Of a stretch of DNA of 64,000 nucleotides, positions 18,496-28,852 are shown one piece after another. The notes under the pieces are model-generated. The model was not told where the DNA came from and searched no databases. It was given only the letters and a program-made list of their open reading frames with translations. This DNA is from SAR116 cluster bacterium (GTDB taxonomy: Bacteria; Pseudomonadota; Alphaproteobacteria; Puniceispirillales; Puniceispirillaceae), in NCBI GenBank assembly GCA_004212735.1, contig SHBD01000002.1:92323-156322 (forward strand), read 5' to 3'. How positions within the stretch are numbered: position 1 is the first letter of the stretch; the number at the start of each line of letters is the position of its first letter. The translations under genes were made by a program, and so were the position numbers.

Positions 18496-19761
18496 TCAGG
18501 CAGCAAGTCTGGCCGCCAGTGCCTCATTTGACATAATCTCAAAAGACGGTCCAACCGCCGCGAGAGCTGGCGGGGCGGCGGCAATCAGACGGGCAGCAAG
18601 CTCCCCAACACGCTCGCCGGTCACATCATCAATCGCCGCCAGCAGCTCGACATCATCGCTTGGCTTGCCAAATAGCGTAATCTGGCGCGCCAGCGCATCG
18701 CCGCAGCCAGCAACCGACTCGCGCGCCATCAGCAATGACGCCCGCAATTGTGCCTTGGCCCTGTTGACTTCGGCATCACTGACACCGCTGGCAACATCAT
18801 TGAGCTCATCACAAACGACACCGAGCATTTCATCAACCTGCTCAGCTGAAGTTCCGGCATAAATGGCAAAGTTGCCGCTGTCGGATTGCATGTTGGCAAA
18901 GGAAAAGATCGAATAGCATAGGCCACGCTTTTCACGGATCTGTTGGAATAGCCGCGAGGACATACCACCGCCAAACAGGGTGGACAATGCCATAAGCGCG
19001 AACCGGTCCTCATCATTTGCCGCAAGACCTGGCAAACCAAGCACGACATGCGTCTGCTCAAGATCACGCGTGATGATCTGGCGGCCCGCTGACCAGACAG
19101 GGGCTTTTCGGGTTGCATCGGTTGCCGTCTGTAAGCCGCCAAGCCGCTCCTCGATGCAGGCAACCAATTCATCCTGTGTCACCGCACCAGCCGCGCAGAC
19201 AAGCATCTGCCCAGCGCCATAATGACGGCTTAAAAAGCCGCTGAGATCACCACGATCAAAATTGGAAACAGAGTCAATGGTGCCCAGAATTGGGCGGCCC
19301 AGAGTGTGATCGACATAGGCTGATTTTGCATATAGATCAAAAACCAGATCATCCGGTGTATCAACGGATTGACCAATCTCCTGAATGATCACACCGCGCT
19401 CACGCTCAATTTCAATCTCAGGCATCGTCGACTCGGTGAGAATATCGGCAAGAATATCAACGCCAAGAGACAGGTGTTCGGGCAGCAGCCGAAGGTAATA
19501 GGCGGTTTCCTCGCGGCTGGTATGGGCGTTCATGTAACCACCAACATCCTCAACCTCGGTCGCAATCGCCTGGGCATCGCGGCGTTTGGTTCCCTTGAAC
19601 GCCATATGTTCGAGCATATGGGCAATTCCCTGTTCGGCGTCACGCTCATCACGTGCACCAGCTTTGACCCAAATACCGACAGAAACCGAGGTTGCTTGCG
19701 GCATGTGCCGCGTTGCAACACGCAGTCCATTGGTAAGGGTCGAGAGCGTCGCAACAGTCAT
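18496..19761 (-). CDS. M16 family zinc peptidase (processing-peptidase-like)
   Basis: 421-residue zinc peptidase with the inverse motif HMLEH (H48, E51, H52), followed by GGYMNAHTSREETAYY, typical of the mitochondrial-processing-peptidase-like group. The second M16 half lacks the motif, as usual. There is no signal peptide, so a cytosolic location is likely. It follows thrC with a 4-bp overlap, at the end of a SURF1-thrC-M16 run; the thrC-M16 pairing recurs in alphaproteobacteria. Confidence 0.92.
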   Translation of the reverse strand: MTVATLSTLTNGLRVATRHMPQATSVSVGIWVKAGARDERDAEQGIAHMLEHMAFKGTKRRDAQAIATEVEDVGGYMNAHTSREETAYYLRLLPEHLSLGVDILADILTESTMPEIEIERERGVIIQEIGQSVDTPDDLVFDLYAKSAYVDHTLGRPILGTIDSVSNFDRGDLSGFLSRHYGAGQMLVCAAGAVTQDELVACIEERLGGLQTATDATRKAPVWSAGRQIITRDLEQTHVVLGLPGLAANDEDRFALMALSTLFGGGMSSRLFQQIREKRGLCYSIFSFANMQSDSGNFAIYAGTSAEQVDEMLGVVCDELNDVASGVSDAEVNRAKAQLRASLLMARESVAGCGDALARQITLFGKPSDDVELLAAIDDVTGERVGELAARLIAAAPPALAAVGPSFEIMSNEALAARLAA

Positions 19762-21167
19762 AGGCTGCGTTTCCTTTCAAGAACAAGCGCCTTGACCGCA
19801 CTATCACTCGCCTCGACAAGATGTGTACGCTCTGGGCGCTGCATCAAATCGGCGAGGTGTGCTGGCAGGGCTGGCAGTGTTCCGGTTGCCTGCTCGACCG
19901 CGTCCTGGAACTTTGCCGGGTGTGCACAGGCTAGCGCCACCACGGGTGTCCGATCCGGCAGCGTGCCATCGGCAATGGCCCGCCGCGCGGCAGAAACACC
20001 AACCGCACTATGCGGGTCAAGCACCATCCCGTCATCACGGCTGGTGTTGGCAATTTCTGCGATGGTGCCAGCGTCATCGAGGCGATAGGCTGAAAACAGC
20101 GAGCGGGCTTCCACCATCACTGCTTCTAGAAGGGAAAATTTTCCAGTTGCCGCAAAATCAGCCATGACACGGGCCGTTTCCACCCCGTCGCGGCCAAGCA
20201 GTTCAAACAACAGACGTTCAAAATTGCTTGATACCTGAATGTCCATCGATGGGCTGAGCGAGGGATTGACTGCCTCGCGCCGCATCGCCCCCTGTTCGAA
20301 GAACCGGGTCAGAATGTCATTTTGATTTGAGGCAACGATCAGACGTTCGATTGGCAGGCCCATTTGCCTCGCCACATAACCGGCAAAGACATTGCCAAAA
20401 TTGCCAGTCGGCACCGAAAAGGCCACTTTTTGCTGCGGCGCACCAAGGGCGAGGGCCGCGGAGAAATAATAGACAATTTGTGGCATCAGCCGCGCCCAAT
20501 TGATCGAATTGACAGCCGAAAGATTGACGCTGTCACGAAAATCATGCTGGTTGAAAAGCTGTTTGACGATCGCCTGACAATCATCGAAATCACCATGCAC
20601 GGCGACAGCATGGGCACCCTCGGCAATCACCGATGTCATCTGGCGCTGCTGAACGGGAGACACCCGGCCCTCGGGAAACAGAATGAACACGTCGATCGCA
20701 TCACGTCCCTGAAAAGCCTCAAGCGCTGCTGATCCGGTGTCACCACTGGTGGCACCCAGAATGACCGCCTGTTGTGCCGAACGGCGCAACGCCCGGTCAA
20801 AGGCGCGTGCCAGAAACTGCATCGCATAATCTTTGAAGGCAATGGTCGGGCCGTGAAACAATTCAAGCACATGGATGTCGCCGGTCAAATGACGTAGCGG
20901 CGCCACCGCCGGATCATCAAAGCCGGCATAGGCATCAGCGGCCATCGCCGTCAACTCGTCAGCCTCAATCTCACCATCGGTGAAGCGCGCCATGACGAGA
21001 CCGGCAAGTTCCGCGTAGGAAAGGCCGCGCATCGCCGCGATTTCCTTATCAGAAAAGCGCGGATAGGATGTTGGCAGATAAAGCCCACCATCGCGTGCAA
21101 GGCCGCTAAGCAAAGCCTCTTCATAGCCAAGCGGGCCATCATTGCCCCGGGTGCTTATATATTTCAC
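19758..21167 (-). CDS. thrC: Threonine synthase
   Basis: PLP enzyme converting O-phosphohomoserine to threonine. The 469 residues match the long form. Visible features are MKYISTRG at the start, the PLP lysine in HGPTIAFKDYAMQFLAR, GATSGDTGSAALEAF for phosphate binding, and VPTGNFGNVFAGYVA. It overlaps the SURF1 gene upstream and the M16 gene downstream by 4 bp each, so the three are probably translated from one message. Its substrate comes from ThrB at 13.7 kb. Confidence 0.97.
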   Translation of the reverse strand: MKYISTRGNDGPLGYEEALLSGLARDGGLYLPTSYPRFSDKEIAAMRGLSYAELAGLVMARFTDGEIEADELTAMAADAYAGFDDPAVAPLRHLTGDIHVLELFHGPTIAFKDYAMQFLARAFDRALRRSAQQAVILGATSGDTGSAALEAFQGRDAIDVFILFPEGRVSPVQQRQMTSVIAEGAHAVAVHGDFDDCQAIVKQLFNQHDFRDSVNLSAVNSINWARLMPQIVYYFSAALALGAPQQKVAFSVPTGNFGNVFAGYVARQMGLPIERLIVASNQNDILTRFFEQGAMRREAVNPSLSPSMDIQVSSNFERLLFELLGRDGVETARVMADFAATGKFSLLEAVMVEARSLFSAYRLDDAGTIAEIANTSRDDGMVLDPHSAVGVSAARRAIADGTLPDRTPVVALACAHPAKFQDAVEQATGTLPALPAHLADLMQRPERTHLVEASDSAVKALVLERKRSL

Positions 21168-21922
21168 TGTTGCGAACCCCCATCGTCATCCCGGCCCCGC
21201 CCAAAAGTCAGCCTGCCAGCCTGATGATGGAACGCCAGATACACGCCAATCAACGCAAGTGCGATGCCATACCACGTGATCGCATAGCTGAGGTGTGAAT
21301 TTCGCAGGTTCAATTTTGTGCGTGCCGCGATTGGCAGTTTCACTTCGTCACCAGTGCGGATTGTTGCGGCATAGACAGATGTAACAGCAGCAGACGATAG
21401 TTCCAGATGTGCCACAATCTGCGCGGGCACGAGGGTGAACCAAAAGCCGTTTTCCGCCTCATTTTCGGGAACGAAATAACCCTTCTTTCCGGGGAAGCGC
21501 AGTATCGCATCAAGCTCAGTTTCGCCCTCAACAAGGGTGAAAGGGCGTTTGGCTGGATCTCTGTATGATTCGGATACCCACCCTCTATTCACCATAACAA
21601 TGCGGCCATCGCGAAGGGTAAAGGGCGTCACAATGTGAAAGCCGGCGTTGCCCTCATAGGTGCGGCCAGTCATGAAGGTTTCCCTGCCGTGGTCAAAACT
21701 GCCGACAAGGCGCAGCCTGCGGAATTCAAGATCCGCAGTTACCTCGTCTGCAAGCGGCAGTTCGATCGGCGGCGCTGATGAACGTTGCTCGAAGCTGGCA
21801 ATCAGATCATTTTTCCACTCAAGGCGCTGTACCTGCCATGTACCCAGAGCCAATAGGATCAGGAGCGTTGGCAGGGCAAAAAATGTGGGCCATAACAGGG
21901 GTCGTAATCGTATCATCATCAA
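21164..21922 (-). CDS. SURF1 family cytochrome oxidase assembly protein
   Basis: Inner-membrane factor needed for heme a insertion into cytochrome c oxidase. The 252 residues have the two-helix topology of the family: an N-terminal helix (LLWPTFFALPTLLILLALGTW) followed by QVQRLEWK, a periplasmic domain with RTYEGNAGFHIVTPF and VNRGWV, and a C-terminal helix (ITWYGIALALIGVYLAF). It lies just after the oxidase operon but is separated from ctaE by a terminator-like hairpin at 21.99-22.02 kb. Confidence 0.93.
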   Translation of the reverse strand: MMMIRLRPLLWPTFFALPTLLILLALGTWQVQRLEWKNDLIASFEQRSSAPPIELPLADEVTADLEFRRLRLVGSFDHGRETFMTGRTYEGNAGFHIVTPFTLRDGRIVMVNRGWVSESYRDPAKRPFTLVEGETELDAILRFPGKKGYFVPENEAENGFWFTLVPAQIVAHLELSSAAVTSVYAATIRTGDEVKLPIAARTKLNLRNSHLSYAITWYGIALALIGVYLAFHHQAGRLTFGRGRDDDGGSQQ

Positions 21923-21993
21923 TCCGCAGAGGTGTTTACCAGCTGGTACAGCATCAACTAGGATGCAGCAAGTGCCAAAAGGCAGGCCTGACG

Positions 21994-22023
21994 TAAAAGG
22001 GAGCGCCTGCGACAGGCGCTCCC
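21994..22023 (-). terminator. Intrinsic terminator after ctaE
   Basis: A perfect 11-bp stem (GGGAGCGCCTG / CAGGCGCTCCC) has a 3-nt loop. On the minus strand it is followed by TTTTAC. It lies about 40 bp past the ctaE stop and should end the cytochrome oxidase operon before SURF1. Confidence 0.75.
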
Positions 22024-22059
22024 CGGGGTTAGTTATAAGTAAGCGCTAAGCCAACCGGA

Positions 22060-22845
22060 TCAACCGCCCCACCAATATACAGCGGCAAACAGGAACAGCC
22101 AGACGACATCGACAAAATGCCAGTACCATGCCGCAGCCTCGAAACCAAAATGCTGCTCAGGCGTGAAATGACCGGCCCGCCCCCGCAGCCAACAGACCGC
22201 GAGGAACAATGTGCCAACAAGAACGTGGAAACCGTGGAACCCCGTCGCCATATAGAACACAGACGGATAGACACCATCGGTGAAACCAAAGGGCGCGTGG
22301 CTGTATTCCAGCGCCTGCAGCGCGGTGAACAACATGCCCAGAATTACCGTCAGACCAAGTCCGTTCATGAAATCCCTGCGGTTACCATGTTGCAGAGCAT
22401 GGTGAGCCCAGGTGACCGTACAGCCGGACAGTAACAGAACCAACGTGTTGATCAGTGGCAGGTCAAAGGGATCGAATGTGGTAATGCCCTCTGGTGGCCA
22501 TACACCGCCGACCGGGAACAGCGCCCGGTCAAAAAACGCCCAGAAAAACGCAACGAAGAACATAACCTCGGAGGCGATGAACAGCATCATGCCATAGCGC
22601 ATGCCAATCTGAACAACCGATGTGTGATGCCCCTGATATTCAGCCTCGAGGATGATATCACGCCACCACATATACATCGTCATCAAGACAAGCGCGAAGC
22701 CAAGGCCAAGCACTGCAACGCCATACTGAACCTCGTGCATGTACATGACGCCACCGACAGCCGCAGTGAATGCCGCCGCAGACCCCACGGCAGGCCACGG
22801 ACTGGCTTCAACCAGGTGATAAGGGTGTTTGTTCTCACCACTCAT
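22060..22845 (-). CDS. ctaE: Cytochrome c oxidase subunit III
   Basis: Core membrane subunit of aa3 oxidase, 261 residues with seven hydrophobic helices. Visible family segments are HPYHLVEASPWP at the start, RYGMMLFIASEVMFFVAFFW, and GFHGFHVLVGTLFL. It ends in WHFVDVVWLFLFAAVYWWG. The ATG at 22845 is chosen because AAAGGAGA lies 5 nt upstream; the open frame extends 13 codons further, to 22884. It is the last gene of the ctaC-D-B-x-G-E operon. Confidence 0.97.
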   Translation of the reverse strand: MSGENKHPYHLVEASPWPAVGSAAAFTAAVGGVMYMHEVQYGVAVLGLGFALVLMTMYMWWRDIILEAEYQGHHTSVVQIGMRYGMMLFIASEVMFFVAFFWAFFDRALFPVGGVWPPEGITTFDPFDLPLINTLVLLLSGCTVTWAHHALQHGNRRDFMNGLGLTVILGMLFTALQALEYSHAPFGFTDGVYPSVFYMATGFHGFHVLVGTLFLAVCWLRGRAGHFTPEQHFGFEAAAWYWHFVDVVWLFLFAAVYWWGG

Positions 22846-22864
22846 TTTCGTCTCCTTTAAATCT

Positions 22865-22882
22865 GACTGGCAAGTGCCAGTC
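22865..22882 (-). other. Short intercistronic hairpin between ctaG and ctaE
   Basis: GACTGGC and GCCAGTC form a perfect 7-bp stem with a 4-nt loop, ending about 20 nt upstream of the ctaE ATG. There is no T tract. It may stabilise the ctaE part of the mRNA. Confidence 0.35.
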
Positions 22883-22905
22883 ACCTCTCCACGATTTCAT
22901 TTATC

Positions 22906-23481
22906 CTAACTCTTTGTCCCGGAAAGTGCGGGAAAGAATGTGTAGGACAGGATAATTTCTTTGATATTGGCTGTATCGGCGTTCTCAACAATCGCCGGGT
23001 CAATGAAAAACCGCACCGGCATCAGCATCGACTCGCCCGGCGCAAGCGTCTGTTCGATGAAACAGAAACAATCTAATTTCATGAAATGAGGGCCCGCCTT
23101 CACTGGTGTCACATTGAAGGTGGACGTGCCAATGGACGGTGTGTCGCCAAGGTTTGTCGCCCGGTAATTAATGATAACTTCCTCACCGGGGTTCAGCGTT
23201 ACAGGCGCATCGACGGCTTCAAAGCGCCAGTTCAATGATGGATTGACGTTGGCATCAAACCGCACTTTGACAGGATGATCGATGATGATGGCATCCGCAT
23301 TCTCAGTCACCACCTGCGTTGTTCCACCATAGCCGGTAACACGGCAGAACAGATCGTAAAGCGGCACCGACGCGTAGGCGAGGCCAACCATTGTCACAAC
23401 AAGCAACGCCAGCACCGTCAAGGTACGGCGATTTCCCTGAGCACGCTGGTCGGTCTGCGGTGGGATTGTCCGCGTTGTCAT
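22906..23481 (-). CDS. ctaG: Cytochrome c oxidase assembly protein CtaG/Cox11
   Basis: Membrane-anchored copper chaperone that delivers Cu to the CuB site of subunit I. The 191 residues have an N-terminal helix (LTVLALLVVTMVGLAYASVPLYDLFC) and a periplasmic immunoglobulin-like domain. The copper-binding CFCF is in KLDCFCFIEQTLAPGE. The ATG overlaps the stop of the preceding 47-residue ORF (ATGA). Confidence 0.96.
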   Translation of the reverse strand: MTTRTIPPQTDQRAQGNRRTLTVLALLVVTMVGLAYASVPLYDLFCRVTGYGGTTQVVTENADAIIIDHPVKVRFDANVNPSLNWRFEAVDAPVTLNPGEEVIINYRATNLGDTPSIGTSTFNVTPVKAGPHFMKLDCFCFIEQTLAPGESMLMPVRFFIDPAIVENADTANIKEIILSYTFFPALSGTKS

Positions 23482-23621
23482 GCTCCACTCCCGACCCTGA
23501 CGATGGTCAGCGCGTAGAACAGCACGACCAACAGAACAATACCCCCAAGAAGTGCGAGATTGCGGCTACGGCGCATTTTCTGCATCTCTTCTGCAGTCTT
23601 TGGCTGAGGGCGCTCGGTCAT
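23478..23621 (-). CDS. Small single-span membrane protein in the oxidase operon (CoxF-like position)
   Basis: A 47-residue ORF starting MTERPQPKTAEEMQKMRRSR, with one hydrophobic helix (NLALLGGIVLLVVLFYALTIV) after a charged N-terminus and a short tail. It overlaps both neighbours by 4 nt (ATGA) between ctaB and ctaG, strong evidence of real coupled translation. Alphaproteobacterial oxidase operons often hold a small membrane protein at this place. Its role in oxidase assembly is inferred from position only. Confidence 0.8.
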   Translation of the reverse strand: MTERPQPKTAEEMQKMRRSRNLALLGGIVLLVVLFYALTIVRVGSGA

Positions 23622-24553
23622 GATGGGATCCCGACTAACAGAAACTGCTGAATGGCGCGATCGGCAACGAGCGCCAGGAACAAAACGAAAAGATACAATA
23701 TCGAAAAGCCGAACAGCCGTCTTGCGACCGCATGATCACCGGAGCGGAACAACTGCCAAGATAGATAAACAAACAGCGCACCTGCAGCACCGGCAAGGCC
23801 AGCGTAAAAAACCGACGCCATACCGATAAACCAAGGAGCCACTCCAAGGGGCGCAAGCAGCACCGCATAGATCAAAATCTGTTTGCGTGTTTCCATCTCG
23901 CCAGCAACAACAGGCAGCATCGGCACATTTGCACGCGTGTAATCTTCATTCCGGAACAGCGCAAGCGCCCAGAAATGAGGCGGTGTCCACATGAAAATCA
24001 GGGCAAACAGCAACAATGGTTCAACTGAAAGGCTGCCAGTCACAGCGGCCCATCCTATCACTGGTGGCAAGGCTCCTGCAGCGCCGCCAATGACGATATT
24101 CTGCGGTGTGCGCCGTTTCAGCCAGATTGTGTAGACAACGCCGTAAAAGAAGATGGTAAACGCAAGAAGGCCAGCCGCCAGCCAGTTAGCGGCAAGCCCG
24201 AGAACAAGAACCGACAGAGCGGAAATGACCAACCCCATGGTCAAGGCTTCGGCGGGCTCCATCAATCCGGCGGGAATGGGACGGGATTGCGTTCGCGTCA
24301 TCACCGCGTCGATGTCACGATCATACCACTGATTGATCGCCCCGGAGGCACCAGCACCAGCGGCAATGGCAAACAGGGAAACCACGAACACAAGTGGATG
24401 CAGGTCGCCCGGCGCAAGATACATCCCGGAAAAGCCGGTGAAAATCACCAGGCTCATCACTCTGGGCTTCAGCAATGACCAGAAATCACCAACCGATGAC
24501 ACCCGAAGCGCGTCGGCATCGGCAGATATATTCTGGTCTGTACTCACAGCCAT
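23618..24553 (-). CDS. ctaB: Protoheme IX farnesyltransferase (heme O synthase)
   Basis: UbiA-superfamily membrane enzyme adding farnesyl to heme b, the first step to heme a. From the ATG at 24553 it has 311 residues. The prenyl-diphosphate/Mg motif is NQWYDRDIDAVMTRTQSRP, and FIMWTPPHFWALAL is typical of CyoE/CtaB. The open frame extends back to 24739, but those codons overlap ctaD and do not resemble the family. Heme A synthase (CtaA) is not in this window. Confidence 0.95.
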   Translation of the reverse strand: MAVSTDQNISADADALRVSSVGDFWSLLKPRVMSLVIFTGFSGMYLAPGDLHPLVFVVSLFAIAAGAGASGAINQWYDRDIDAVMTRTQSRPIPAGLMEPAEALTMGLVISALSVLVLGLAANWLAAGLLAFTIFFYGVVYTIWLKRRTPQNIVIGGAAGALPPVIGWAAVTGSLSVEPLLLFALIFMWTPPHFWALALFRNEDYTRANVPMLPVVAGEMETRKQILIYAVLLAPLGVAPWFIGMASVFYAGLAGAAGALFVYLSWQLFRSGDHAVARRLFGFSILYLFVLFLALVADRAIQQFLLVGIPS

Positions 24554-24576
24554 TATCCAGCTCCGTTCACGAATGA

Positions 24577-24600
24577 GGAAGCGCCCAAACGGGCGCCTCC
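24577..24600 (-). other. Intercistronic hairpin between ctaD and ctaB
   Basis: GGAAGCGCCC and GGGCGCCTCC pair around an AAAC loop with one mismatch, 9 nt past the ctaD stop. There is no T tract, so it is more likely an mRNA-stability or partial-termination element that lowers ctaB relative to ctaD. Confidence 0.45.
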
Positions 24601-24608
24601 ATGATTTG

Positions 24609-26216
<1,608 letters not shown>

Positions 26217-27104
26217 TTAATTGGCCGAGGCCAGTTTAAGGGTTTCAGGATCTACGAGACTGTCATCCATCGCGAATTCCTCCCGCGCTGATGAGAGCCA
26301 CGCGTCATATTCAGCCCGTGGCAAGGCCCGGACCTCAATCGGCATATAGGCATGGTTGATACCACAGATCTGGTTACACTGGCCGTAATAGGTCTGTTTG
26401 CCAGTCGGCACGTCAATCCACACCTCGTTGGTGCGGCCGATGAAAGCGTAAACCTGAACGGCAAGCGATGGCACAAAGAACGAATGCATCACATCATTGC
26501 CGGTGATGAGCAGCTTGATCCGGGTGTTCTCTGGAACAATCATCGGGTTGTCGACAGACAGAAGCCTGATTTGGCCTTCCTGAAGGTCAGCTTCATCAAC
26601 GAGATAGCTGTCAAAGGCGATACCATCATCTGGATATTCATAATTCCAGTACCACTGGTTGCCCGTCACCTTGATCACCATGTCCGTATCTGCGGTGCGG
26701 TCAAGATAATAAAGCAGACGGAAAGACGGGACCGCAATGCCAACAAGAATGACAACCGGTATGACGGTCCACAAAATTTCGATGACCGTGTTGTGCGATG
26801 TCTTTGATGGATTCGGGTTGGCGCTGGCGCGAAAGCGGATACCCACATAGACGAGCAATCCAAGAACAAACAGCGAAATCAGCGTTATGACAACGAGCAA
26901 TAAATTGTGCAGGTCAGTCGCCATTTCAGCGATCGTGCCGGCCGGTGGCTGCAGATCCATCTGCCATGGCTCCGGCTTGGCGGCCTGAGCATTTGTTGCG
27001 CCCAGCAGCAGGCAGACTGACGCAAACACCGCAGCCGAATATCTGTGTGCCGCATCCAGCACAAGCGCAACCCAGCCTGAAATTGATTTGGCTAGAAATG
27101 CCAT
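26217..27104 (-). CDS. ctaC: Cytochrome c oxidase subunit II
   Basis: Carries the CuA site that accepts electrons from cytochrome c. From the ATG at 27104 (GGGGGAG 8 nt upstream) it has 295 residues. It has a signal-like N-terminus ending in NAQAAKPEP, two membrane helices, EILWTVIPVVILV with the K-channel Glu, GNQWYWNYEYPD with the electron-entry Trp, and a cupredoxin domain. The CuA loop is YGQCNQICGINHAYMPI. All copper ligands are present, but the usual Glu (CSE[IL]C) is Gln (residue 245). The preceding VQVYAFIGRTNEVW differs from the usual IKxDAVPGRLN. Confidence 0.97.
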   Translation of the reverse strand: MAFLAKSISGWVALVLDAAHRYSAAVFASVCLLLGATNAQAAKPEPWQMDLQPPAGTIAEMATDLHNLLLVVITLISLFVLGLLVYVGIRFRASANPNPSKTSHNTVIEILWTVIPVVILVGIAVPSFRLLYYLDRTADTDMVIKVTGNQWYWNYEYPDDGIAFDSYLVDEADLQEGQIRLLSVDNPMIVPENTRIKLLITGNDVMHSFFVPSLAVQVYAFIGRTNEVWIDVPTGKQTYYGQCNQICGINHAYMPIEVRALPRAEYDAWLSSAREEFAMDDSLVDPETLKLASAN

Positions 27105-27410
27105 GGATTTTTCTCCCCCAATTCGATTGACCAACGCAATGGTCTTACAGCGACGTCAAAGCGCAGTCTTCGGTCGCTTTCGAAGCCTTTAATTAGACTG
27201 ATTCTTGAGAATAGAAAAGCCCCATGCGGCTACCTGTCGCTATAATTTCTATCTTTTTTTTTCTTTTTACATGAGCAGAGATTTTACCCGCAACAAACTT
27301 GCCCGGCAAATTGGATTATCATCTTGAAATCCTCGCTTTCTGCCCCCATCCTGTTGGCAGTGGCAAAGCACAGTAAATATTCGTAACCTATTGATATATC
27401 AGGAAACAAC
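27105..27410. other. Intergenic region between divergent ctaC and tldD
   Basis: About 300 bp of divergent control region with no gene seen. It contains a long pyrimidine/T-rich tract (about 27250-27268). On the plus strand a weak pair, TTGGCA (27354-27359) and an AT-rich segment 17 bp on, could serve tldD. No convincing consensus promoter is visible for ctaC, which may use an activator. Confidence 0.4.
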
Positions 27411-28850
27411 ATGGATCATCTGGCGCAAACTGACGATATTTTCTTCACTGGAACAAATCTGGAGCAAGACAAGGCACAGCAAATTGTCCGGCAGGCACTT
27501 GCCGGCGCTGACGATGGCGAATTATTTCTGGAGATGCGCCATTCGGAAATGCTCGCCTTTGATGATGGCCGTTTGAAGTCTGCCAGCTACGATCAATCCA
27601 GCGGTTTCGGTCTGCGGGCAATCGCTGGCGAAGCGCATGGCTATGCCCATGCCGGTGAGCTGAGCGAGGCGGCCCTGCGGCGGGCGGCAGCAAGTGTCGG
27701 TGCCGTGACAAAGGGATATAACGGGGCCGCGGCCCTCGCCCCTGTTGCCGGAAGTAACCGCCCACTTTACGGCGATGGCAACCCTCTGAATGAGATGCCG
27801 TTTGAAGCAAAAGTGAGCCTGTTGCAGGAAATTGACGCCTTTGCTAGAGCGGCGGATCCCAGAGTGGTTCAGGTCAGCGCCAGCCTTGCCGGGTCGTGGC
27901 AAGCAGTGCAGATCATGCGCGCGGATGGTGAGCGCGTGGCTGACATTCGTCCCCTCGTGCGGATCAATGTGTCGGTCGTGGTCGAGCGGGATGGTCGCAT
28001 GGAGTCCGGCTCTGCGGGAGCTGGCGGCAGGGTAATGTTTGATCAGTATATGCAGCCGGAGTCATGGCAGCCACAGGTTCATGAGGCGTTGCGCATCGCG
28101 ACCCTGAATCTGGACTCAGTTGCCGCCCCAGCCGGAGAAATGGAAATCGTACTTGGTGCCGGCTGGCCCGGCGTCATGCTGCACGAAGCGGTAGGCCACG
28201 GTTTAGAAGGGGACTTTAACCGCAAGGGCACATCGGTTTTCAGTGGCCGCGTTGGCGAGCAGGTCGCCTCTAAAGGCGTCACCGTGGTAGATGATGGCAC
28301 CATGATGGACAGGCGCGGATCGATCACCGTCGATGATGAAGGCACACAATCCCGACGCAATGTGCTAATCGAAGATGGCATCCTGCGCGGCTATATGCAG
28401 GACCGGCAGAATGCGCGCCTCATGGGTGTTGAGGCAACAGGCAACGGCCGACGTCAATCCTATGAACACGCGCCGATGCCACGTATGACCAACACCTTTA
28501 TGGAGAGCGGCAAGGACGATCCCGAAGAGATTGTCGCCTCGATCAAAAAAGGTATTTATGCGGTCAATTTTGGTGGTGGTCAGGTAGATATCACCTCGGG
28601 AAAATTCGTCTTTTCAGCCTCCGAGGCTTATTTGGTCGAGAACGGCAAGGTCGGCGCGCCCGTCAAAGGGGCCACGCTGATTGGCAACGGGCCAGATGCA
28701 ATGTCAAGGATTTCCATGATCGGCAATGACATGGCTTTGGATGATGGGGTTGGAACCTGTGGCAAGGCGGGCCAGTCGGTTCCGGTGGGCGTTGGTCAAC
28801 CAACGGTGAAGATGGGCGGTGTTACTGTCGGCGGCACGGAGGCAGCTTAG
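27411..28850 (+). CDS. tldD: Metalloprotease TldD
   Basis: Catalytic half of the TldD/TldE (PmbA) protease, which acts on unfolded peptides and modified-peptide precursors. The 479 residues contain the metal-binding motif HEAVGHGLEGDF (about 260). The ATG at 27411 has AGGA a few nt upstream; an upstream in-frame start is less likely. The partner pmbA lies 6.4 kb downstream in its own transcript. The tldD stop is 2 bp from the stop of the convergent MFS gene. Confidence 0.96.
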   Translation: MDHLAQTDDIFFTGTNLEQDKAQQIVRQALAGADDGELFLEMRHSEMLAFDDGRLKSASYDQSSGFGLRAIAGEAHGYAHAGELSEAALRRAAASVGAVTKGYNGAAALAPVAGSNRPLYGDGNPLNEMPFEAKVSLLQEIDAFARAADPRVVQVSASLAGSWQAVQIMRADGERVADIRPLVRINVSVVVERDGRMESGSAGAGGRVMFDQYMQPESWQPQVHEALRIATLNLDSVAAPAGEMEIVLGAGWPGVMLHEAVGHGLEGDFNRKGTSVFSGRVGEQVASKGVTVVDDGTMMDRRGSITVDDEGTQSRRNVLIEDGILRGYMQDRQNARLMGVEATGNGRRQSYEHAPMPRMTNTFMESGKDDPEEIVASIKKGIYAVNFGGGQVDITSGKFVFSASEAYLVENGKVGAPVKGATLIGNGPDAMSRISMIGNDMALDDGVGTCGKAGQSVPVGVGQPTVKMGGVTVGGTEAA

Positions 28851-28852
28851 CC

